From Sisyra terminalis (Eukaryota > Arthropoda > Insecta > Neuroptera > Sisyridae), in the NCBI GenBank assembly GCA_958496175.1, contig OY292278.1, positions 15,872,001 through 15,936,000 on the forward strand: 64,000 nt of DNA. The letters are read 5' to 3'. This document shows positions 24,430 to 35,350 of this stretch, in pieces. The translations under genes and the position numbers were made by a program. The notes below the pieces were generated by a model. It had not been told where the DNA came from. It worked only from the letters and a program-made list of their open reading frames with translations, and ran no database searches. Position 1 is the stretch's first letter, and the number at the start of each line of letters is the position of its first letter.

Positions 24430-24527
24430 CACCAAATTCGTTTCAAAAATGTATACTAGTCGTACTATATTAACAACAGGCTCAAAAACAGTAATTGAAG
24501 ATATATTATGTAATTAGAGTAATTATC

Positions 24528-24816
24528 GATCATTCAACTGTGATTGGCTGAAGGTGGAAACGCCATCCCTTTGGTTTCTACTTGGTTCTGCCAATAATTT
24601 TAAATTACCAAGCTGTCGGTGGGAATGTTCTCTCTTTGTTTTCTTCAAGGTTCTTTTACTGATTTTCGGTCGTCTAGCTGTGATTAGCTATTAGTGGGAA
24701 CACCCTTTCTATGCTTTCTGTTTGATTCTTCCACTGATTTTCGATCAGCCAACTGTGATTGGTAGAAAGTGAGAATACCCTCTCGATGTTTTCTGCTGGG
24801 TTCTTCCATTCAACGT
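24528..24816 (+). repeat. Degenerate minisatellite, about 73 bp x 4
   Basis: Four diverged units share AACTGTGATTGGC, GTGGGAA..CCCT, TTTTCT and GGTTCTTCCACTGATTTTCG. Unit lengths are 68-75 bp. No coding frame is maintained. Confidence 0.65.
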
Positions 24817-24919
24817 AATTTATCGTATGCGAACAATATATCTAAAGATCAGTGACCATAAACCTCTCATATCATTAATCGAAAATGCTAATTCGAAATC
24901 TGGAAAAATTTATATTATA

Positions 24920-26190
24920 TCTATACAAATATATAAAATTTTTACGTTTGTCTTTTGTTGGTTTATTTGATTTGTTTCAAGAGGGTCTTATTCCAAATTT
25001 GACCTATTTAAAATGTTTGTCTCTATCTGTAGGCTCTTTTTAACTAAAGAATGAAACAACCGAACCTAATGAAATTTAGTATTTAGATATAATACATTTC
25101 CCTACCAAAAATAGGTTGTTTATCATTTCTTAAAAATTATAAGGGAAGATATCCCCTACGTAAAAATTGAGGGAAGAAAAACAAATTTTACTTTAGACTG
25201 GCGAGTTACATATCATTGGAGAGGCCATTAAAAGTTCGAAAATAATTTGTACTCTTTTTAGTTGAACTAATAACTAACACAGTAAATTCAATTTAAAGTA
25301 CAAAAAATCATTTCTTTGAAGTATATTCATTTTTATATACAATAGTGTAATAGTGCATTGGTCTACATATCTAATTTTCATAATTACAGAGTCGTGGGTT
25401 CAAATCCTACAGTCGTTTTTTATTTTTTTTATTACTAAATTATTGTAAATAGACCCTGAGGGTTGCTCAATGATAAAATAATAACGAAAAAATGTTTTTT
25501 TTTTTTGAAAATAATGTTAATCAACAATTGAAATTTTAATTTTAACAATCAAAGTGTTGTAATAGCCGAAACATTATTACCGTTTAATATAAATCAAAGA
25601 TCATGTGTATTTATATTTAGTAATAAAATATGTGTCTGCTTTTTTATTTAATTTTAATTACATATTAAATAACGCCATTTCACTAAAGTAGTATGATAGT
25701 TTAATATTTAGTATTTATACCAAATAGAGGATTTTTAATTTGTGTTCTTTTTTCAACAACCAAACTTTTTAAAATCTATTTTTTTATGAACCAATGCTTC
25801 TGATCTGGAGCAATTATATATTCTGCTAAAAAGCATTAAGGGAGCGATTTTTTGTCATATATTTCACTATCAATTTAAATATAAAATTTTCCATAATAAC
25901 TTTTCTTCGGTATTTAGTACAATTCGAAAATCAATGATTGCTTTTGAAAATAAATAAAATATTCGAATTTATTTTCACGCTTTCCACCTATTTCCATCCA
26001 TTTTGTATGTACATGTACAACGTCCAAATGTGTGAAATTGAATAGCTTCTTAGTTACGGTAATCAAAATAAAGAAGGTCATAATTTTTTTCGTTTTACAT
26101 TGTATTTTCAAATATAAATGCATATTTGAGTTGATGAAATTTGGAAAATGTTTCTTATACGATGCAGGTATATAATTAAAAAGGATTTTT
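24920..26190 (+). mobile_element. Helitron family H, 3'-truncated copy
   Basis: It begins with canonical TC after host A (TCTATACAAATATATAAA) and follows the 4273 element to about its residue 1400. A tRNA-like block with a perfect B-box GGTTCAAATCC is at 25353-25417. 26200-26335 is an inverted piece of the same element. 26395-26480 (minus strand) looks like the 5' region of another Helitron-type repeat. Confidence 0.75.
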
Positions 26191-26670
26191 GATCATTCCT
26201 TCCAAATATCAATAATTAGGTGAAATGACGTTATTTAAAATGATATAACAAAAACAGAAACTTATTATTATTTATTTATTAATTACACTTATTTAATTCA
26301 AAATTTCAATTGTTGATTGTTCAATTACAACAATACTTTTTTTTGCTAAAATAAAAGTAACCTAAGTTACTCCTTATTAAATCTTTTTACATATTGGCTA
26401 CCTGCCAATAAAAGTCCCGTCAAAATCGGTTCAGCCATTTCAGAGATTAGCCGGAACAAACAGACAGACAGACAAAAATTTAAAAAAATGTTGTTTTGGT
26501 GTAAGTACCGTATATACTCATATATGTATATAGTAAAAAGCGGTTATTTCAGTATTACAAACAGACACTCCAATTTTATTTATATGTGTATAGATTTAGA
26601 TTTATACATTTAGATATTAAAACTATTATATCATACTGTATTTGATTACCTACAATAAATGGTCATACAT

Positions 26671-26906
26671 TAGGGTGATTTTTTTTTTGACCTTTTTTTT
26701 TTTGGTCCCATTTTGAAATTTTGTTGGAAATATCAAAAAAAAAAAATTCTCTGAAAGTTTGAGCCCTTAATATTAATTTTAAGTCCTCGACCAAGACGTG
26801 TAAAGATTTCCCATTGAAAATAAACGGAAACTCTGATTTTTTTATTTTGGTATTTCCAACAAAATTGCACGATGGGACCAAAAAAAGTAAAAAAAAAATC
26901 ACTCTA
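26671..26906. mobile_element. Palindromic family P2, deleted derivative (236 bp)
   Basis: The ends are TAGGGTGATTTTTTTT and TCACTCTA, as in the 9893-10897 element, but most of the interior is missing. A perfect 9-bp duplication GTCATACAT flanks it (26662-26670 and 26907-26915). Confidence 0.85.
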
Positions 26907-27889
26907 GTCATACATAGTAAAAAAATGTTATTATAATTCGCTTTTTTTACTTTCCAAAAGGGCCCAAATTCTTGTGTGCCCAAAGACCCCAGTTTAGTTT
27001 AAAATGGCCCTGGGCATCAGCTTGTATGTAAATAAAATCTACAGTATTTTTAACTTGACACAATATTGTCATAATTAGACCCTACAATTATCCTACTTTC
27101 AAAGTATAAAATTCGTCTTATTATTTTGAGGCCCTCATTTCTGAAGATTTAATTTTTATTGCGATTGTTAAAAATGATAAAAAAGCTATAAAAGGCTTTT
27201 GAAATCCTCTTTTTTTAATAGGGTAGACTAGTATGAAGATATTTTAAAACCAAAAGCCTAATAACATTTATTATAGAGGTCACAAAAAATATATGAAAAA
27301 GCGTTAAAACAAGTAAGTAAGTTTTCTTTTTAACTAATTTTTTTGATTATTACGTTTCACAAGAAAAATATTTTAAAATTTCTTCCAAAAAGCTTTTTTG
27401 TCTAAAACAAAACTTTACACGAAAATTGTAAGTATCCAGCTTTAAATTTTACACCTCTAAGTTTACGGGAGCTTTTAATCACTTGCAAAATTGTGAATGG
27501 TTTTCAATGTACATCATAAAGAAGAAAATTTTTAACGAAGTTGATTCAGGTAATGAGGCTTTTAGTGCGAGTTAGAAGCTCATAAAACAAAATGAGGGAT
27601 AATTGAAAGTTGAGAACTTTCTTCCGAAATTTAACACCAGTTTCGTAAGTGGGTTGTAAATAAATAAAATTTGTTTGTTAAAAAGTTAATTGTCAAAGTA
27701 TTCCAAAGAAACTTAAACAAGCGCTAGCTTTGTGTAAAGCTCAAAGCTCAGAATTAGTGAAATTTCACATCTTACTGTACCAGCACAATAATGATAAATT
27801 CCATTGAACTAAAATAAATATTGAGTCAAATATGACATTTATTACGTTCTCATTTTGAAAATGATCCGGATTTTTGATCTATAGGCCAC

Positions 27890-27991
27890 CTTTTTCATGC
27901 TTGCTTTGCATGACTGCAACAATACCAGTACCACTATTGTTACAATTACACAACAAAACCGGCTGCTACTGGATCGTTCGCTAAAGTTCAT
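27890..27991 (-). CDS. Candidate first exon of a secreted protein (signal peptide)
   Basis: From the ATG at 27991 the minus strand encodes 34 aa beginning MNFSERSSSSRFCC, followed by a long hydrophobic core (VIVTIVVLVLLQ), then SCKA and SMKK. This is a textbook signal peptide with a charged n-region, h-region and small residues before a likely cleavage site. A TATA box (TTATATAA, 28071-28078) lies 80 bp upstream, the right distance for a short 5' UTR, and local GC content is above the surroundings. The exon may end at a weak donor (GTGGCC at 27889). Alternatively the frame runs 15 residues further to TAA, which would make a 49-aa secreted peptide with AATAAA overlapping the stop. Downstream exons would lie below 27.9 kb; I could not find any. 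The family is unknown. Confidence 0.4.
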
Positions 27992-28070
27992 AACTTTCGA
28001 CTTCCAGGTCAAACATTATCACTGCCTGCACTATTAATTAACATAATTGTCTATTTTAATAGCAACGCTT

Positions 28071-28078
28071 TTATATAA
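28071..28078 (-). promoter_or_regulatory. TATA box for the candidate secreted protein
   Basis: TATATAAAAG on the minus strand, 80 bp before the ATG at 27991. Confidence 0.35.
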
Positions 28079-28811
28079 TCCAAGTCATATGTTCCATAGA
28101 TATGGGATTGCACTAATCAGAACGCAGTAAACTTTGTTCTACGGCTTGATTTTTTCTATTCAAAAGTGAGCGATTTAATCTGCTTAAATCTGGTTCGACT
28201 ATATTTGATTAATACATAATATATTGTTTTATGTTTGGTAAATAGTAATAATGATAGACAAAACTATAAATAAGTCATCTATTTTCGTTATCTTTTTGTT
28301 TGAAAATGTGACATTTTTACTGTGGTGGAATGATGTTTGGATATTGGATTTTGACATACAATTGGATAAGAAATTATTACATAGATTAATTTATCTATGC
28401 TTTCTGGTTAATGCTTTTTTTTGGGATAATTCCACAAAAAAATAATTAAACTGGTTTGCAATTCTTTCTAAATACTTTGATTCATTAAAAAATCAATTAT
28501 ATTTAATTAAAAAATAATCGCTTATTGTTTCACATTGCAATCTCGTATAGTTTGATTGCTTATGTCGTTAATCTCAATTGATCGATTATTATTAAAAGGA
28601 AAATAATACAATTATTGGCTTTAGATAAATTTTTAAAACATTTGAATGATGCCTTTTTTTGTAAATCAAATGCACAAAATTTAAAAATTACTTCTGTTGG
28701 GAACCTGTATTCCATAAATAAGTTAATGATAATATTGATAACGCCATTACCTGTATTTTTTACTAGCCGATATCCCGACTTTATCTGAATAACATAACTA
28801 TTCATTTAAAC

Positions 28812-29055
28812 CAGAGGTTTTTAATCGTTTTTGGTTTGCGACTCCCTTAATCCATCAAATTTATGGAAGTAAAATCTTTTTTAGCATTGTTGTGACTTGA
28901 AATTTCATGTAACGAAAAAGCGACAGTTAAAAGAGATAAACATATAAATCTATAAGATTTAACGAAAGAGAGAATGAAGAAGAAAACATTACCGTGTTTC
29001 TTATGTAAGTGCACATCTGCGTTTTACGCTGTTTGGGAATAGTCGTCCTAACAAT
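28812..29055 (-). repeat. Interspersed repeat R, copy 2 (hAT-like end)
   Basis: Starts CAGAGGTTTTTAATCG and contains TTGTGACTTGAAATTTCATG, shared with the copies at 21.2 and 33.5 kb in the opposite orientation. No transposase. Confidence 0.55.
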
Positions 29056-29099
29056 CGTGGTGAATTGTGTATTGCTTTCATAAACATTTTATTATTTTA

Positions 29100-30740
29100 A
29101 TAAAAACGTTTTAAAAGTATACCGAAAACGAGTACCGAATATAATCTTGTGTGATATATTTGGGGGATGTATTCCTTATGTGATGTGGACTAGATTGGGT
29201 CAAAAAAATCGACTACTTTTTTTTTTTGAAAAGTATATTGAAAATATTGTTTAAGGTGAATAAAAAATAATATCGGGAAAATTTGAGCCCTTTAAATTAA
29301 TAATAAGAGGTCTATCATCTGTAATTTAGATTTTTTATTTGTGCTTTCATTTGTGCGTCAATGCTGTCAAGCTATCAAAATAAAAAAAAAATTATCTTCT
29401 ATTATATTTATAGAAAATTAAATTCTCTACAAAAAATGTATCTTTAAAAATTTTTGCCAGACACGCCGTTTCCGAATAATCAAACTTTAAACATTGATAT
29501 GATTTTTTTATTTATCTTTTTTATTTTGAGATTTTGTTACTAACGAACAAATAAATATAAAGAAATGAACAATATAGATTCTTGAAAGGGATTTATTGGT
29601 CAACAAAAAAAGGTTTCTTAATGTTTTTACATAAAATCAATAAACCAATAAACCAATTTTGACAGAGTGATTTTATGTAAAAACATTACGACACCTTTTT
29701 TGTAGAGAATTAAATTCCCTTCAAGAATCTATATTGTTCATTTCTATATATTTATTTGTTCGTTAGTTACAAAATTCCAAAATATAAAGGATAAATCAAA
29801 AAATCATGTCTGGCGAAAATTTTAAAGGAAACGTTTTCAGGAGGGAATTTAATTTTCTATAAATATTTATGCAAATGATTTTTTTACGTTGATAGTTTGG
29901 CAGCATTGACGCAAAAATGAAAGCATAAATAAAAAATCAAAATAAAAGATGATAGATCTTTTAATATTAATATTAAGGGCTCAAACCTTCCAGATAATTT
30001 TTTTGTCATCTTAAACAATATTTTCGATATACTTTTCAAAAAAAAAATAGTCGATTTTTTTGGCCCAGTTTAATGTGGACATCTCATAAAAGATTTTTGA
30101 AATTTTCTTCCCTAAAAGAGTAGAAAAACGTTGCAAAGTTTATATGGGAAAACGTTAGGTAAGCCAACAATAATGAAAATTTCCAATTTAATAATCAAAG
30201 TACCATTAAACGAAACTGAACTACCGTTTTATATAAAGCTGTTTTGTTTACTGAAGATTAAATACTGAAGTAATATATTAGATGTGGACATTTGATAAGA
30301 ATGGATTTTTCAAAATATTTCCCCTAAAAGAGGAGAAAAGGGTTGCAAAGTTTGCATGAGAAAACGTGAGGTAGGTAATCGAAATTTCCAATTTAATAAT
30401 CAAAGTACTGTTAAAAACGAAAAATTACTTCCGCATTATATTAAAGTGTTGTATTTATTGAAGATTAAGGACTGAATTTATTTTATTGATAGTTCTATGT
30501 GTACATAATCAATAACTGTGCCATTGTTTCTATTTACCATATCTTTACAGTATCTTACATAATTAGTATGAAAGTATTTTTGATGATTATTCTAAAGAAG
30601 CTTTTGTTCGTTTGTTTAGTAAAAAAATCGAGAAAAAATCATAAACTAACTTTTCAGTGATTAAACTTTTTGAAATCTTAAAAGAAAGTATGTATAACAA
30701 ACACCTACAATACGCAGACGATGTCGTGGGTATAAGCTAG
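29100..30740 (+). mobile_element. Helitron family H copy interrupted by a P4 palindrome
   Basis: The sequences before 29190 (TGTATTCCTTATGTGATG) and after 30080 match successive parts of the 4273 element. The copy ends at 30737-30740 with ACGCAGACGATGTCGTGGG, then AGCTAG and host T. The palindrome at 29191-30072 is nested inside it. Confidence 0.6.
29191..30072. mobile_element. Palindromic element, family P4, copy 2 (882 bp)
   Basis: Ends are TAGATTGGGTCAAAAAAATC and its complement. A perfect 8-bp duplication ATGTGGAC flanks it (29183-29190 and 30073-30080). It matches the 15.9-kb element along both arms and shares the TTAAGGGCTCAAAC block. Confidence 0.85.
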
Positions 30741-31318
30741 TAAAAATATTGCTAATTATTTTTACTGATTCTTGAATAAAGCAATCGACAAATAATTTTT
30801 TAAGGTTGTGAATTAATTAATGAAGGTTTCATAAAAAATTTTCAATCCCTTATGCTTCATCCCTTTAGATTGTAAATTTAAAAAAAAAGATCAATTAGGA
30901 CGCTTTCATTATTATTTGATTGGCAAAAATCTCGATTTAAGTTTGATCTTTAAGGGTGAAATTAAAGTTAATCAAGAAATTTTCGATACTTTTTGCAATT
31001 TTTAAAAGAAAGTATAACAAACATCTACATTACGCAGACGAAGTCGCAGGTATCAGCTAGTAAAAAATAATGCTACTTATTTTTACTGATTCTTGAATCA
31101 ATTTAGTTAAACAGTCGATAAATAATTTTTTAAGGTTGTGTATTAATTAATAAGGGATTTTTAAAAAACTTTCAACCCCCTACTCTTCATCCCTTTGGAT
31201 TGTAAGTTAAAAAAAAGGATCAATTAGGACGTTTTCATTGTTATTTGATTGGCAAAAATCTCGATTCAAGTTTAGTTTTTTGAATGCAATTAAAGTTAAT
31301 TAAAGTTAACTTTTCGAT
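30681..31318 (+). repeat. Tandem duplication of a Helitron 3' end (about 320 bp x 2)
   Basis: AAAGAAAGTAT..AACAAACA, then the GC-rich end, CTAG, and ATTTTTACTGATTCTTGAAT follow each other twice, at about 30681 and 31004. Both copies keep the terminal CTAG (30737-30740 and 31057-31060). The repeat includes downstream flank (ATCAATTAGGACG), so it is a post-insertion tandem duplication or two insertions joined. Confidence 0.7.
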
Positions 31319-31319
31319 A

Positions 31320-32084
31320 AGAATCATCAGAAAATATGTAAAGCAAATTTTGTCAACAATGAGGATTGCCAAGGAACCAGGCCTTTTATAATACCTATAA
31401 TAAATTTTGAATGTAAATATGATGTGATAAGATGCGTAGGTGTTTACGGTGTTTACGGTGAAGTGTATGATGAAGGAAAATCATAAGCCGAAAAATATTG
31501 AAATTCATTCATTAGGAAATCCAAATTTAGCCTCTACTGTTAAAAGAAAAATTCATTACATCTGCTTGTAATCTAAAAGGATATTGCCAGCATTATTGCT
31601 ATTTTAAAAAGAAAAATTGTCGGTTTCGTGTATCTTTTCACTGACTTGAAAATTTTGGACATGATTCATTGGTAATTCCTGATTTTATCAAAGAATTTTT
31701 CTAAGAATTTTATCAATTATATCAAAGGATTTTTTTATCATATATTCGACCGAAAGAATGAGGAATTCATATTTCATTTCTTGAAACAAATGTTGCAAAA
31801 GAGGAAGGAAAATAACTACCAGTACCACTCTTTAAAAAAAATTTTAATTCAACTTTACGACTTTAAAACTTTAATTCAAAATTGTATTACGTGTTGGGAA
31901 AAAAATTTCATAAATTTCCTTTGAGCATCATCTAAATACTCATTAATAATAATTCACCAGGTGAAAACTTTTATTTGAACAAGTTTTGTTTTCTGTGAAA
32001 GTTGAAATGATTGAGCAATTTTCACGAGTGTAGGTGTTTGCTTCATTTATTTTGTTTGGGTTCTACTTATATTATATTTTTATG

Positions 32085-32116
<32 letters not shown>

Positions 32117-33499
32117 ACAGAGAACTGCGAAAAATACAAATCGAAGCATTGTAACAGAGTAGGAAAGGTGAAAATATGAAATGTTATGATTACCGAAGAA
32201 AAATCAATTGCAGGTTGAACGACTTATCAGAAAAAAAGAAAAGATGAGGAAGAAGAAGAAGAAGAAGGAAAATTACGATTTGTGAAATGGAAATGTATCT
32301 TATATTCAAAGAAGCATATATAACGCAACAAAAGATAAGAAAACTTTTGGTGTGACTTTATTTAAATTGGAGAAATTTGAAACAAACTTCTTTATTTGTT
32401 TGAAAGGAAAAATATATACCTACATATTTCTGTAAGTGAAAACAATATTTATAAAGCACATATTTTTATTAATTGTTATTTATTTACCATCGCTTTATAA
32501 ATACTTAGGTTCTTAGCGACTCTAGAGTTAATAAAAGTCCGTATATTCAAAAAAAAAAACATGTGTGCAGTTCACACGCGGTAGAAGTGAAACTTTCAAG
32601 ATGAACTTCAAGATATTGAGACGAATGTAAGATCTTATGAGTAGGATAATTGTAGGGTTTATTTTACGATTTATTAACATATATATATTACATATATTTA
32701 TCCTGAATCCAAATTTGCATTTTTGGTAAATGATACAAAAGCTTGTGATAATGGAAATATGAAATAAATCCAGTGGTGGTAAAGATGCAGGTATCGTTTA
32801 ATATTTGAAACTATTGTATTTGGACATCGTTGGAATTAAATTTTTCTCGATTGCTTAAAAATACGTGCAGCACAGTAAAATATTATCACTTGCATTAGAA
32901 TTGTTAATTACTATCCATAAAAGATCTTCATGTCCTGGGCGTTGTGGTTTTAAATTTCGTTGGAATCACAATCGTTCACAAAAGGAGCACATATTATGAC
33001 CGAACATATTGTTAAAAAATTTTTAACCAAATTCTTCATGACCAACTTTATTTCGACGAAATTGTGAGTACCTAAGGAATCGGCTGTACATTCATTTGAA
33101 TAGCACCTGAAAAACAGTTCGTAATATTATGTGATATCAGAATTAATTTTAAATTAGCTCTTATTTTATTGAAATTCGTGATTAAGGATGAAATATGAGA
33201 TTAGAAAATATTTAAGTACTAGATAGCATAATTTTCACTATTTTGCACCGTCGATTCATTGTTAAACGTTTAAGGACTTTTATTTTTCTTATTTAATAAT
33301 GCTTTTCAGCGTGCCCGAAATTCACGAACACGTTCTGTTGAACCTTTTGACGTCTTTATAGCCTTGTTTTCTTTACTTTTTTTTTTGATAATCATAATAA
33401 TAATCCGTATTCATATACGGCAAACTTGAGAATTAATTTTATTAAAATAATGAAATGTTTATGCTCACAATTATAATAAGTAATTGAACACGGTTATTA
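31320..33499. other. No gene seen
   Basis: AT-rich sequence with a TA microsatellite at 32089-32116, a GAA-rich run at 32247-32270, and no supportable exon. The short minus-strand frame RVREFRAR near 33330 is too short to call. Confidence 0.5.
32089..32116 (+). repeat. (TA)14 microsatellite
   Basis: Fourteen uninterrupted TA units. Confidence 0.95.
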
Positions 33500-33700
33500 T
33501 TGGTCGCTATGAAAACCATTCTCAAGTAGCGTAATACGCAGGCGCGCACAACCATAGAAATAGTAATGTTTCCTACCTCATTCTCTCTCATGTTAGTTCA
33601 TAATGTTTTATAGATTTATGTATATGTTTCTCTTTTTATTGTCGCTTTTCGTTTCTGTTTCATAAAATTTCAAGTCACAACGATGCTAAAGAAGTTTTCA
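33500..33700 (+). repeat. Interspersed repeat R, copy 3
   Basis: Same orientation as copy 1: TAATACGCAGGCGCGCA and CATAAAATTTCAAGTCACAA are shared. It abuts the tRNA-like sequence at 33717. Confidence 0.6.
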
Positions 33701-33716
33701 CTTCAAAAATATTTGA

Positions 33717-33785
33717 GATTCGAACCCAACACCTACTAGTTTTGAAGCGGCCACCTAGACCACTTGGCCACTAGAAGGCTTCTTT
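33717..33785 (-). tRNA. tRNA-like sequence (SINE head or tRNA pseudogene)
   Basis: The minus strand has an A-box TGGCCAAGTGG and B-box GGTTCGAATCT at tRNA-like spacing. The T-arm can pair (TTGGG with CTCAA around TTCGAAT). The acceptor stem does not close properly because of extra bases after the T-arm. It is therefore not a functional tRNA; a tRNA-derived SINE or a pseudogene fits better. Confidence 0.5.
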
Positions 33786-33904
33786 TTCTAATATATTTTA
33801 TTTTTTCTTTGGTTATTCATAACCGCTTCAACTACCAGAATCTTTAGCGACGATTAATTTTAAAATTCTTGCACTTAAAACTTTCACACATCACATTAAA
33901 AATC

Positions 33905-34085
33905 GTACAAGGCATGTAGGTCTTTAAAAACCCCAATCATTTTAAGAAACCTTAAGGTTGCCTTCATACCACCTTTCATGGACAAGCTGTCTTCTGTTTT
34001 CAGGGGGCACCAATTATTTTTCTTTTATCCTCCATTCCTTTGCATTCCTGTAAGATATAGTCCACTGAGTTTTCACCTCCGCATC
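33905..34085 (-). pseudogene. LINE ORF2 C-terminal remnant
   Basis: The minus strand encodes CGGENSVDYILQECKGMED, matching the Cys-Gly...His/Tyr-Ile-Leu..Cys pattern near the end of many LINE ORF2 proteins. After a frameshift it continues with LRFLKMIGVF. Only about 60 codons remain, broken by a stop. R1, jockey or I-type elements are all possible. Confidence 0.45.
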
Positions 34086-34724
34086 GATCGAAAATAATTT
34101 CTTGTATTTGTAAAATACTAAATCAAATGAATTTAACCTATGCAACTACTGGAAATTACAATAGTTTTTTTTAGTGATAGTATAGTTCATGGTAAAATTA
34201 TCTCCAACTTATTTGATAAACACTAGAGAGCGCTAACTACTGTAGTAGAGGTATTTTTTTTTAAGTTCACAATTTCCATCGACATTTTACCAATCTGAAA
34301 ATTTTGTCCAAATTTGTCTAATTTTCTTTGTCCTCTTTGCCAATCTTTTGTTCAATCTCATTGCAGAAACTTCTAAAGAAATAGTTGAATTGTTTTGTTT
34401 AGAATGTTAAAATACATTCATCTAAAGTATAATCTTCCAAGAAGCTAGAGTTCTTGCAAAATTTGAAATCTGGAATTGCAGAAAACCGGAGAAAAACGAT
34501 TTGTAAATCTGATGGTGCTATGAAGTTTGAGACTCCTGATTTAAATGGTGACAAGAAAAATATCTTTGATATTAAATTACATTCCTAATGAAAATGAATG
34601 AATTATGTATAATATAGAAGAAAAATGGACCAGATTAATAAAAAAATTGAAATTTTTGTGTAGTGAACAAAAACCGTTTTGATTTTAATGACGGCATAGG
34701 AAAATAAATAACTATTGTTCGACA

Positions 34725-35350
34725 AAATTTTCGATTTCGGTTTCGGCCTAGTTTCGGCTGTAATGAAGCCGAAACTTCGACCGAAACCGAAACTAAGTTC
34801 GTGAGATAAAAGTGTTAAAAAAATATTGTTTTCCACATATTATTTGATTCTTCTGTTATGAATATTGATAACTATCAGTTCATTAATATTTTGTTTATTA
34901 TAATCTTTAATATTTTTTTTTCGGTTCGAAAGAAAACTGCTCAAAATGTAGAAGAAATTATTTTGTTTTTAAGATATAATAAAGGGTACTTTCTAGCTAA
35001 TGTACCTAAACATATTAGGTAAAAAGTAATTTTATTTTGTAACATTTTTTTGTTATTTTATGGTATTCGTAACTATACTTAAAAAGAAATATAAGGTGCA
35101 TTTCTTTCAAATAAACGCCTTATTTCAGTATATTATATTTCAGGATAAATAATTTATTTGAAATAAGAGATGATAATAATATCTTATGTTGATGATTAGT
35201 TCATATATTAGGGACTAAACCATAAATAAATACCTAAAGGATTTAAAAGTAAAGACACCAATTATTATTAACTTTTTTTCTACAAAAAGATGATCTTAAA
35301 TGGAAGTTTCGGTATCGGTTTCGACCGTAAAACTAGTTTCAGTCGGACAC
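34725..35350. repeat. TTTCGG-rich repeat pair
   Basis: 34733-34798 is a near-palindrome built of TTTCGGTTTCGG and its complement, and a related block (TTTCGGTATCGGTTTCGACC) returns at 35308-35340. These may be the ends of an old element of about 600 bp. Confidence 0.4.

Noticed and set aside
33300..33370. Minus-strand peptide TSKGSTERVREFRAR
   Set aside because: It resembles basic segments in some transposon proteins but is too short and ends in a stop.
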